From assembly GCA_001247695.2 (NCBI GenBank), contig LGRX02014949.1, positions 5,517 to 20,280 on the forward strand: DNA of 14,764 bases, read 5' to 3'. A model generated the notes under the pieces. It saw only the letters and a program-made list of their open reading frames with translations, had not been told where the DNA came from and did not search any database. A program made the translations under genes and the position numbers. How positions within the stretch are numbered: the first letter of the stretch is position 1; the number at the start of each line of letters is the position of its first letter. Source of the DNA: Cymbomonas tetramitiformis (taxonomy: Eukaryota > Chlorophyta > Pyramimonadophyceae > Pyramimonadales > Pyramimonadaceae). Positions 7,161 through 14,764 of this stretch are shown here, piece after piece.

Positions 7161-10029
7161 ATGTCCACTCAATTTGTTACTTTTCGCTGCCTTGAAACCG
7201 GGGATGTCGTTCGTGAAATTCCCATTGTTTGGCATCTTGGAGACCCTTTTGTGACTAGCGACACACTTTGCAATGTTTTTAGTCTTGACAAGAAAGAAGA
7301 TCTTTCCGTCACCTCCGAGTATGATGACTCCGTTGCTTGCTCTTTGGACCTGTTTCCCGTTCACTCGGGCTTCTTGCACAATGTGTACGGTACTCCTACC
7401 GACGACAACATGCCAATCTTGGTAAGCGACAGCGAAAGCGATGACAGCGACGATGAAGAAGACATTGTTTACACCGGCGAGTGCAAGACTCCCCGGTTCT
7501 CACCAAACACGAAGCCCAAGCCCACCGAGTCTGTCGCTTCGACAAACCTTTCCAAGTCCGACTCGACTTCCAGTCACGCCTCTTCTTTAAGTGGCCCGCA
7601 GATTGCAAACGTGTGAACAAGGTCCCCTTCGACGTCGATGGCAATGTCACTTTTGGTCACCACATGTCCTCACCTCTTCCTAAACCAACCGGGAAGGGCG
7701 GTCTACCGCTGAACAAACTTGACTTCCATGTCACGAACCGTTCTTGGTCCCCCGCCTGCGCCACAACTTGGGCGGAGGTAACCCGACAAGATGCTGTCAA
7801 GGACTGCAACTCTCAAGTTCGACTTCAAAACTGCCTTGGAGAAAAACTTTGCAGGAATACGGAGTGCTCTTTCTTTAAAACCCATGACAAAGAGTTCGTT
7901 CAGACAAGTTCTCAAACGCTCCGCTTCTGCTTTCCTCGGCGTTGAGGTATTTTAATCCCAAGGTTTTCCCGTACCCTTTCCCCACTTTTCCAGTAGGACC
8001 TTACGCTTTTCTCTGTTCTTTCAGATTGAAGGCCCTCCATGCAAAAAGTGTCAAGAACCCATGGAAGTTATTACCTGTGGTGCCCGGGCTACTTTGGTCC
8101 GCATCGACCTTCCCGCAGCCGAAGGCCACCTACTGCTCTTTCGACACGAAGGCACCCATGCCTGCCAACCCATGGATAAAAAGGGGAAGGCCGTTGTTTC
8201 CAAAGAAACCCAAGACGCCATCAAAGAAGCCCTTCCCGTTTTCGGTGGTCGCTTCACTTCCGAGAAGCTGAAGAACTCCGCCACAACGGTTGCCTTCGAG
8301 AAGATGCTTTCCTCTCCGGACGGCTCTCCCATCGACGTGTACAAGGTATCGCCCTATTTTTGTGTTACCTTTCCGTTATACGTCGGGGACATGTTATTCT
8401 TAATGCATGGTTCCATTTTAGGTGGCCCGCGAAATGCAAGACGCTCGCGCCGTCCGCGACGTGATGAAAGAACACCGTGCGACTCAACGTGCCCCCGAGC
8501 GTGCTGCTGATGACGAGGTCAAGGAAATGAAACGGATCCTGGACTCAAAGGGATACCGTACTCTTCTTTTCGACACCGCACCTCTGAACTGGTTCATGTG
8601 CCCCCTGGACTTGCCGTGGTCCCCCGCGAAGATCATGCTGTTGATGGACCGCATTCTCGGCAAGCCTCCGTTCATCGGTTGCTACGCATGTTCTGATGGT
8701 GGCCACAGCTGCATTAACGGTCGCGTTGTCGAGAAGGTTGCAACGGTCGTGCCCGGAATTGGGTTGATAAAACTAGCAACCTTCGTGCTGCTGGCGGGTG
8801 AACGCGGTGTGGATGAGGAGAAGATGTGGCAAGGCATCGACTACGCTTGCCGGACGGTGGCCATGGAGGACGCCGACTTCGCGAAATATCGAGACAAGGA
8901 GGTTTGGATAAAGACCAACCCAAAAGGTGAGATCTGCTTTCGTCCCGTCGGTTTCGTCCGTGACGCGGGTGGCGGAGGCTGGATCGGCATCCGCTTGAAC
9001 TACAACAAGTTCATGCGCCTGGAGGACCGAAAGAAGTACATGACGCGGGACGAGGCGGGCAACTCGTTGGAGATAGGCTGTGACTTGCACCTCGTTGTGA
9101 ACATGGGGATACACGCTCGGTGTTTGGACAAGAGTTTCGAGGAGACCCAGTTCCGGACACTGTTCACACGGTGGTACGAAGCACAAGCCCCCAGACGTGT
9201 GATGGACGCACGTGCGCGCCTCTTCGACTTCATCATGGAGCAAGAGAGCAAGAGCGTGCAATCCTCTTTGTCTTCGCTCGTGTTATTTTACGAAGGTGAA
9301 GGCGAACGCACCCTGCAGCTTTTCACACAAAGCAAAGGGGCTAACCCGGCGGAGCAACTCTTCTCCAAGGACGGCAAACTGATCGGCGTGAATCTGCCGG
9401 CCTCCGAGTTCTTGCACCTGGAGAACGTGACGTACATCACCCAATCCGCCTGGTTGGAGCACGTAGGAGAAGGTGGCCACAGCCAGCGGGACTCCCGCAC
9501 GAACACCTTGTACGATGAGCGGCGAAGGGTGTACACCGCCATGCAACGCGCACGCCACACCGCGTACGACGTCCTTGAGGAGGTGCGTGAAATATATGTC
9601 ACTCCTGGTCCAGTGACGACGGAGACACGCAGTCACCGACCAAACCAAGTCCGATCGATGGGGAAGAGGACTAAGACTAGGGTGACGATCGACGAGCCTG
9701 GAACGCCGACTCCGGCCATCAAGTTGGTGCGGGCATGCCTCGAGAACCCTTTGGAGTTCCAATGGCAGTTCGACCCAAACACCGAGGACCCGGCCGCCCG
9801 TTATGTTTGGCAGTCTTCTCAAGAGGTGGACGAGGCTCTCGTGGTGCAATATTTGGAGACCGCGGTGCACTTTCATTCCGAACATCGCTACGTGGACACT
9901 CGTCGCGTGTCCGTCGGGTCTTTGGACGAGGTGCGGTACCAGACAAGCACCACGAAAGGCCACGCGCAAATGTTGGCTCGCATGTTCTTGCAGCCTGACA
10001 AGCGCATGAAAGTGATACAGGCAGGGTAG
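7161..10029 (+). CDS. Probable MULE-type transposase, 5' portion, truncated by a MITE
   Basis: It starts at ATG 7161 (an upstream GTG-led extension is not needed). Clear exons: about 7818-7946, 8025-8345 and 8422 onward; introns 7947-8024 (78 nt) and 8346-8421 (76 nt) are phase-matched. Between 7422 and 7817 the frame changes twice. A 152-nt intron (7422-7573) and a 40-nt one (7778-7817) would fix it in phase, but indels are equally possible. Features: an N-terminal stretch PILVSDSESDDSDDEE resembling a SUMO-interacting motif; a CKKC (8040-8051) with HEGTHAC (8145-8165) zinc site like WRKY/FLYWCH-type fingers of transposases; LLFDTAPLNW, a possible first catalytic Asp (8572); and CDLHLVVN (9079-9102), matching the CxxH...N signature seen in MULE transposases. 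The other catalytic acids are not assigned. The TAG at 10027-10029 lies inside the MITE; the gene formerly continued at 10319. Confidence 0.62.
10014..10021. repeat. MITE target-site duplication, left (GATACAGG)
   Basis: An 8-bp direct repeat, also found at 10311-10318 directly after the MITE. An 8-bp length fits hAT elements. Confidence 0.9.
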
Positions 10030-10310
10030 AAGTCTTCCAAATTTCTTTACGGCCCGTAAACTATATTTCCGCTGGCCCGCTTTCGGCCAAAACGGTCAAG
10101 GAAGAACAATGCCCGCCGCAGGCGCGAAATTTTGAAATTAAGTATGGGGGTTTGATAAAAAGTGGCATAAAATGCCTATATTTTTGGCCGAAGTTTGGCC
10201 GGCTCATATTTCTGTGCGGCCCGGGGGCGAAAGCCCCTTCGGCCCGGTTTCGGCCCGGAGCGAGCTTCTGCGGCCCCGGGCCGGCCCGCCACGGTAAGAC
10301 TTCTACCCTG
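10022..10310. mobile_element. hAT-like MITE, copy 1 (289 bp)
   Basis: Ends in the 15-bp inverted repeat CAGGGTAGAAGTCTT, with 8-bp target duplications GATACAGG on both sides. The interior is GC-rich on the right, with repeated GGCCCGG/TTCGGCC motifs, and has no coding capacity. It is about 90% identical to 13908-14195. It interrupts the transposase reading frame after Met-Lys-Val-Ile-Gln and supplies a stop codon in its own terminus (GGG TAG). Confidence 0.93.
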
Positions 10311-10318
10311 GATACAGG
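10311..10318. repeat. MITE target-site duplication, right (GATACAGG)
   Basis: The second copy of the 8-bp duplication. Removing the MITE and one copy would leave the transposase frame uninterrupted across this point. Confidence 0.9.
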
Positions 10319-11149
10319 TTGGCCAACCGACCGTCCGTTTAACTGCACGTGGAAGACACGACGGCTTCCTGGACCGCAGTTACACCTTGTCCTCTGGTCG
10401 AGGTGAACCCTCGCGGGTGATATTTGGTCATCTGGCCCGGGCGGCGCAACAACGCATCAGCTGCTCATGCTACTCATGGCGCCAAACGATGACTCGCGTG
10501 GGAAGGTCGACATCGGTGAAGCTTTGCTTGTGCCTGTCCACCCTCCTATTCCGCGCGGGGTTCAAACCTGGACATGCATTTTACGTGCAATCGGGGTTTA
10601 CCACGGAGGAGATCGACGACATCTTAACGGCGCTGGGATCCCGCCTCACCACCGGCGATCGTGTCGGGAGTGAGGAACTGGCCTACGGGCAATGGATGGT
10701 GGTGCCCGGTACCGGTAGGAAAGCAAGTTGCGCGGCCTCCGAGTCCCGCAAGGGTTGCGTGACAGCGAAGACCCACAAGCAATCCCAGCCCATCCTTTCA
10801 AAGGATGGCCCAAGGGTGGTGGTCATGGGTCGGCGCAAGGTGAATGGTCAGTGGGTAAAGCACAAGTTTCAATTCTGTCTTCTCCACCAGTGTTGCGCTA
10901 CGGTATTGCCCAACTACTGTGATGTACCGCCTTCACCTACGGACCTGGTTGTGGCACATGGGTTGTCACTAACTAGGGAACAACGGCTTGGAGCTGGGGC
11001 CTTGACCTTTCAAGAGCAGTAACTCAGGTACGAAAGCGACATTGTTGTTTGCATTGGCACGGTTTGTTGGGCTTTGGACTAACGTAATTGTTTTTCCACA
11101 GGTACCACACGTTGGGAAATATGCGACTGAGTGTCCAGGGATAATGTGA
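10319..11149 (+). pseudogene. Transposase 3' portion, separated by the MITE
   Basis: The frame that is open before the MITE resumes here and stays open to a TAA at 11020-11022, adding about 235 residues. It codes a SWIM-like zinc motif: CSC (10462-10470), 18 residues, then CLC (10525-10533), where a classic SWIM finger would have CxH. C-terminal SWIM fingers are characteristic of MULE transposases. A convincing intron follows at 11028-11101 (74 nt, CAG|GTACGA ... TTTTTCCACAG). After it a short exon ends at TGA 11147-11149, but this exon matches a frame shifted by one from the TAA-terminated frame. So either the intron is in the 3' UTR or a base has been lost shortly before 11020. This part has no start of its own and is presumed untranslated in this copy. 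Confidence 0.6.
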
Positions 11150-11152
11150 AAG

Positions 11153-11410
11153 TTAGTTAGGGATCTTGGCGAGAAGTATGTTTTGAACCGAACTGGGGGG
11201 CCGGCCACCGGGACTTGTGGTTAGTAGTGGTCCGCGAAAGCACGTGAAAAACCAATGGAGAACGTAGTTGGTCAATGCACGAAGACGAGTAGGCGATGGG
11301 GCGAAGGGCACAAGAAAGGGTGAAGTCGTGTTAAACTCTGGAGGCAAAACATGCGCGCCGGTAACTTTGCTTTGAATATTGATTTGAAGCTTTATATTTT
11401 ACGTGAACAA
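11153..11410. other. Conserved inner TIR block (3' flank of two convergent genes)
   Basis: This block lies between the 3' ends of the transposase and the right terminal gene. On the minus strand it is open for about 65 codons after TTGCCTCCAG, a possible acceptor. In the left copy the same frame has a stop near its end (2204-2206). Several differences between the two copies are silent in that frame, so a shared 3' exon of the terminal genes is possible but weakly supported. Confidence 0.35.
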
Positions 11411-11420
11411 GCGTTCTAAT

Positions 11421-11843
11421 CTAGTGAATAGTACAAGCGTCCAAATAAAACCTTCTAGCTAAGCTGCATATTCTAAAGCTGCGAAAACAAAACGGACACC
11501 TTCCGTCATCATCCCGCAGCAAGTCACTGCTCAGCTCGGTTAAGGCTTCGTACGTAAGAATGCCGTAGCCGCGGTGGTACGGTTGCCACTGCCCTGGTGG
11601 ATATTCGTCGTAGTGCCAGCCGATCTCGTACCAGTAAACCAAGTGCCTCACACCTATTCTTTCGGTTGTTGTGCGGCCGTGGATGTACAGCGGCCACACT
11701 TGTAACCAGTTCCAGGTGTTAAACTGTATTCTCGTGCTGTAAAACTCAACATAGTCCGCTTCCGCTTGTAAACGCGCACGCATCCAAAGCACATTAATCA
11801 CCTCTGGGTACACCTCAACTACCGCTGGCTGTTCTTCGGACAT
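11421..11843 (-). CDS. Hypothetical protein, right terminal gene (140 aa)
   Basis: Unrecognised. The ATG at 11843 lies 74 bp after the promoter-like block shared with the left end. The protein is rich in Trp and Tyr (NTWNWLQVWPLYIHG, YWYEIGWHYDEYPP) and ends with a CPFCFRSFRIC cluster that might bind zinc. The central EIGWHYDEYPPGQWQPYH region faintly resembles the left terminal gene product, and position, orientation and leader are equivalent. I therefore infer diverged copies, or one end having captured a replacement. It reads inward and converges on the transposase. Confidence 0.55.
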   Translation of the reverse strand: MSEEQPAVVEVYPEVINVLWMRARLQAEADYVEFYSTRIQFNTWNWLQVWPLYIHGRTTTERIGVRHLVYWYEIGWHYDEYPPGQWQPYHRGYGILTYEALTELSSDLLRDDDGRCPFCFRSFRICSLARRFYLDACTIH

Positions 11844-11950
11844 TTCTTAGCGTAATTGCCACAAAGTACGTGTTTAAGTGTTTGCGTGTTTAATTTTTTC
11901 TGTCCGTGTTCTTCGGTATTTAAGAGAAGTCCGGGCGCGCGTCGTAACTG
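11844..11950 (-). promoter_or_regulatory. Conserved promoter-like block before the right terminal gene
   Basis: The counterpart of 1070-1193, with the shared string GGACTTCTCTTAAATA at 11932-11917 and the ATTAAACACGCAAAC leader at about 11893-11879. Confidence 0.5.
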
Positions 11951-12154
11951 GAGTTGGTGACCTAGCGGTTGTCGGCTGTTTTATGCCTGAAATAAGGGGG
12001 AAAAACGGGGCAACCCCCATAAAATAGGAACAAAGCCAACCAAAGATATTCCTGAAAGTGTAGAAAAATTCTGGGTTTTTTCCAAAATTTTCAAATTTTA
12101 AAAAAACCCCCAAAAAGGCCTGAAAATCGTAGAAAATTGAAAAAAAATATATTG

Positions 12155-12168
12155 GTTCATCGATGAAC
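12155..12168. promoter_or_regulatory. 14-bp palindrome GTTCATCGATGAAC, right TIR inner unit
   Basis: Identical to the copies at 467 and 854. It occupies the same position within the repeat unit. Confidence 0.6.
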
Positions 12169-12541
12169 CCCCCAAAAAATATTTCATGAAAGCAGACGTA
12201 AAAAGTATCATTTTGCTACCGATTTTCCAAAAAAATAAATTAGCTTAAAAATGCGTGAAATATTGTACAAGTTCAATTAAAAATTTATGTTTTCTTAACA
12301 CAAAAAACCCCATAAATCTTCCTTAATTCAGGGTGAAAAAGATAATTTTTTTAGTGAAAATCAGGAATATTTCTTAAACCCTAAAACAACCGGGAAATTA
12401 AATAAAATTACATTCAACTTGGGAAAATCTTAAACCCTAGATTCGGTCAAATTTTCAATTTTTTCAGGGCCTCCCCTTGTAAAACTCCCCAAAACCCAAA
12501 AAGGCCTGAAATTCATATAAAACTAGAAGAAAAAAAAAGGG

Positions 12542-12555
12542 GTTCATCGATGAAC
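12542..12555. promoter_or_regulatory. 14-bp palindrome GTTCATCGATGAAC, right TIR outer unit
   Basis: Identical site with GGG/CCC flanks, in the outer unit of the right TIR. Confidence 0.6.
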
Positions 12556-12915
12556 CCCCAAAAACATATTTCATAAAAATCAGACGTATAAAGTATCATT
12601 TTGCTACCGAGTTTCGAAAAATTTTTGAAGCTTAAAAAGGCGTAAAATATTGTAGAACTTCAATTGAAAATTTATGTTTTCTTAACACAAAAACCCCATA
12701 AACCTTCCTTAATTCAGGCTGAAAAAGATGATTTTTTTAGTGAAAATCAGGAATATTTCTTAAACCCTAAAACAACCGGAAAATTAAATAAAATTACATT
12801 CCACTCAGGAAAATCTTAAACCCTAGATTCGGTCAAATTTTCAGTTTTTTCAGGGCCTCCCATTGTAAAACTCCCCAACTCCCAAAACTCCCAAACTCCC
12901 CAAATGTGTAGAATG

Positions 12916-12924
12916 GTTTCGGGT
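12916..12924. repeat. Target-site duplication, right copy (9 bp)
   Basis: GTTTCGGGT follows the element directly and continues into TTGGTGCGG of the satellite unit. It matches 96-104. Confidence 0.88.
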
Positions 12925-13899
12925 TGGTGCGGTGGACCGTGGGCGCATGTGGGTAGGACACACTGAATCAATATGGTGCGGTGTGAGGACAGCTCCTCTG
13001 ACACGCGACCAGAAGAAGGGGATGTGGCCTGTAGGCTGTATGTGGTTGTTTTGGGTCGGTGCGGCAGACCGTGGGCGCATGTGGGTAGTAGGGCACACTG
13101 AATATGTATGGTGCGGTGTGAGGACAACTCCTCAGACACGCGACCAGAAGAAGGGGGTGTGGCCAACACTATGTATGTGGTTGTTTGGGGTTGGTGTGGC
13201 AGACCACGCGTGGGCACATGTGGGTTGGGCACACTGAATATGTATGGTGCGGTGTGAGGACAGCTCCTCTGACACGCGACCGGAACGAGGGGGTGTGCCC
13301 TGTAGGATGTATGCGGTCCTTTTGGGTTGGTGCGGCAGACCGTGGGCGTAAGTGGGTAGGGCACACTGAATATGTATGGTGCGGTGTGAGGACAGCTCCT
13401 CCGACACGCGACCGGAACGAGGGGGTGTGCCCTGTAGGATGTATGCGGTTGTTTTGGGTTGGCGCGGCAGACCGTGGGCGCATGTGGTTTGGGCCCCTTG
13501 AATACGTATGTTTGGTGCGGTGTGAGGACAGCTCCTCGACACGCGACCATAAGGCGGGGATGTGGCTTTGTAGGATGTATGTGGTTGTTTTGGGTCGGTG
13601 CGGCGACCGTGGGCGCATGTGGGTAGGGCACACTGAATATGTATGGTGCGGTGTGAGGACAGCTCCTCGACACGCGACCGGAACGAGGGGTGTGCCCCGT
13701 AGGATGTATGCGGTTGTTTTGGGTTGGTGCGGCGGTGCCGTGGGCGTAAGTGGGTAGGGCACACTGAATATGTATGGTGCGGTGTGAGGACAGCTCCTCT
13801 GACACGCGACCGGAAGAAGGGGGTGTGGCCAACACTATGTGTGTGGTTGTTTGGGGTTGGTGTGGCACACCACGCGTGGGCACATGTGGGTTGGGCACA

Positions 13900-13907
13900 C
13901 TGAATAT
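13900..13907. repeat. MITE target-site duplication, left (CTGAATAT)
   Basis: The 8 bp CTGAATAT come from the satellite unit and are repeated at 14196-14203 after the MITE. Confidence 0.9.
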
Positions 13908-14195
13908 CAGGGTAGAAGTCTTTTAAATTTCTTTACGGCCCGCAAACGATATTTCCGCTGGCCCGCTTTCGGCCAAAACGGTCAAGGAGAAAAATGCCCG
14001 CTGCAGGCGCGAAATTCTAAAGTTAAGTATGGGGGTTTTATAAAAAGAGGCATAAAATGCCTATATTTTTGGCCGAAGTTTGGCCGGCTCATACTTTTGT
14101 GCGGCCCGGGGGCGAAAGTCCCTTCGGCCCGCTTTCGGCCCGGAGCGAGCTTCTGCGGCCCCGGGCCGGCCTGCCACGGTAAGACTTCTACCCTG
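13908..14195. mobile_element. hAT-like MITE, copy 2 (288 bp)
   Basis: Same family and orientation as 10022-10310, with 15-bp ends CAGGGTAGAAGTCTT and an 8-bp duplication CTGAATAT. It is inserted in the satellite and shows a modest number of substitutions relative to copy 1. Non-coding. Confidence 0.93.
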
Positions 14196-14203
14196 CTGAA
14201 TAT
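14196..14203. repeat. MITE target-site duplication, right (CTGAATAT)
   Basis: Second copy of the satellite-derived octamer; the array continues normally from here. Confidence 0.9.
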
Positions 14204-14764
14204 GTATGGTGCGGTGTGAGGACAGCTCCTCTCACACGCGACCAGAAGAAGGGGGTGTGACCGGTAGGATGCATGCGGTTGTTTTGGGTTGGTGCGGCAG
14301 ACCTTGGGCGTAAGTGGGTAGGGCACACTGAATACTGTATGTATGGTGCGGTGTGAGGACAGCTCCTCTGACACGCGACCAGAAGAAGGGGGTGTGGACT
14401 GTTGGATGTATGCGGTTGTTTTGGGTCGGTGCGGCAGACCAGACCGTGGGCGCATGTGGTTTGGGCCCCTTGAATATGTATGGTGCAGTGTGAGGACAGC
14501 TCCTCGACACGCGACCATAAGGCGGGGAGTGTGGCACAGCCAGGATGTATGTGGTTGTTTTGGGTCGGTGCGGCAGACCATTGGGCGCATGTGGGTAGTA
14601 GGGCACACTGAATATGTATGGTGCGATGTGAGGACAGCTCCTCTGACACGCGACCATGAGGGGGTGTGCCCTGTAGGATGTATGTGGTTGTTTCGGGTTG
14701 GTGCGGTGCGGCGGAACGTGGACGCATGTGGGTTGGGCCCCTTGAATATATGGTGCGGTGTGAG

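Larger units (their letters stand above)
12112..12878. repeat. Tandem pair of ~385-bp units in right TIR
   Basis: Inverted counterpart of 142-912, with the unit boundary near 12493. Each unit carries two CTTAAACCCTA telo-box motifs and one GTTCATCGATGAAC palindrome. Confidence 0.87.
105..12915. mobile_element. Giant TIR DNA transposon (Mutator-like), 12.8 kb, inserted in satellite
   Basis: The element is bounded by a 9-bp direct duplication and by long inverted repeats that can be followed from 105 to about 2254 and from 12915 back to 11146. It encodes a divergent pair of spliced genes (a ParB-like/DNA methyltransferase gene leftward and a probable transposase rightward) plus one small inward-facing gene in each terminal repeat. 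A 9-bp duplication, very long TIRs containing promoters, and a transposase with an N-terminal zinc motif, CxxH...N and a C-terminal SWIM-like motif all fit the Mutator/MULE superfamily. The extreme tips (the first 14 bp) match only partly before the shared GGGGAGTTTGGGAG. Other superfamilies with 8-9 bp duplications (Rehavkus-like, Zisupton-like) are not excluded. A nested MITE interrupts the transposase, so this copy probably cannot move on its own. Confidence 0.88.
11146..12915 (-). repeat. Right terminal inverted repeat
   Basis: Reverse-complement match to 105-2254. The inner block is 11146-11400 (nearly identical) and the outer block about 11860-12915; the diverged gene 11843-11421 lies between. 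It is shorter than the left TIR because the two internal genes differ in length. Its inner edge coincides with the last codons of the transposase 3' exon. Confidence 0.9.
12925..14764. repeat. Satellite array, ~131-138 bp units, interrupted by a MITE
   Basis: The landmark GTGTGAGGAC (with variants) recurs at 12981, 13116, 13252, 13384, 13520, 13651, 13782, 14214, 14351, 14488, 14626 and 14758. Spacing is 131-138 bp once the 288-bp MITE and its 8-bp duplication are subtracted. Diagnostic variants (GACCACGCGTGGGCACATG near 13203, with a close match near 13869; GTTTGGGCCCCTTGAATA near 13487 and 14459) recur about five to seven units apart, suggesting a higher-order arrangement. Because many units are close to a multiple of 3, long open frames appear in several frames; these are not genes. 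Confidence 0.93.

Noticed and set aside
9283..9969. 228-codon minus-strand frame
   Set aside because: Shadow of the transposase coding strand; no splice or domain support.
10152..10406. 84-codon frame starting in the MITE
   Set aside because: It crosses from the GC-rich MITE into the transposase in a different frame; chance ORF.
105..12915. Polinton/Maverick or integrated large DNA virus
   Set aside because: No polymerase B, capsid, packaging ATPase or retroviral-type integrase was seen, and the 9-bp duplication does not fit the 5-6 bp of Polintons.
12816..14727. Several long open frames across the satellite (up to 360 codons)
   Set aside because: They are periodic translations of the ~135-bp unit, open in several frames on both strands, and they run across a MITE and the TIR edge.

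Overview
This is eukaryotic nuclear DNA. It carries spliced genes with short GT-AG introns (72-85 nt where the splice frame can be checked), a satellite array and nested DNA transposons. The species cannot be named from the sequence. Compact introns, plant-type telo-box motifs (AAACCCTA) and mid GC content would suit an alga or another protist, but that is inference.

Layout. Bases 1-95 and 12925-14764 belong to one satellite array with units of about 131-138 bp. A 12,811-bp DNA transposon (105-12915) sits inside that array, flanked by a 9-bp target duplication GTTTCGGGT (96-104 and 12916-12924). Its long terminal inverted repeats (105-2254 and 11146-12915) each contain a tandem pair of ~385-bp units, a shared promoter-like block, a small inward-facing gene that differs between the two ends, and a highly conserved inner block. 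The core holds two divergent spliced genes. On the minus strand (6709 to 2269) lies a ParB-like domain followed by a beta-class DNA methyltransferase, probably one fusion gene of about 1,050 residues. On the plus strand (7161 to about 11149) lies a probable MULE-type transposase with an N-terminal zinc-binding motif, a CxxH...N motif and a SWIM-like C-terminus.

The transposase gene is cut by a 289-bp hAT-like MITE (10022-10310, 8-bp duplication GATACAGG). A second copy of the same MITE lies in the satellite (13908-14195, duplication CTGAATAT). The first intron of the ParB/methyltransferase gene holds a striking inverted repeat (189-bp arms) studded with the 14-bp palindrome GTTCATCGATGAAC; the same palindrome occurs twice in each terminal repeat. 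I read the window as a giant Mutator-like element that carries its own DNA-modification gene and a private set of palindromic sites. It is now probably non-autonomous, because the MITE truncates the transposase.
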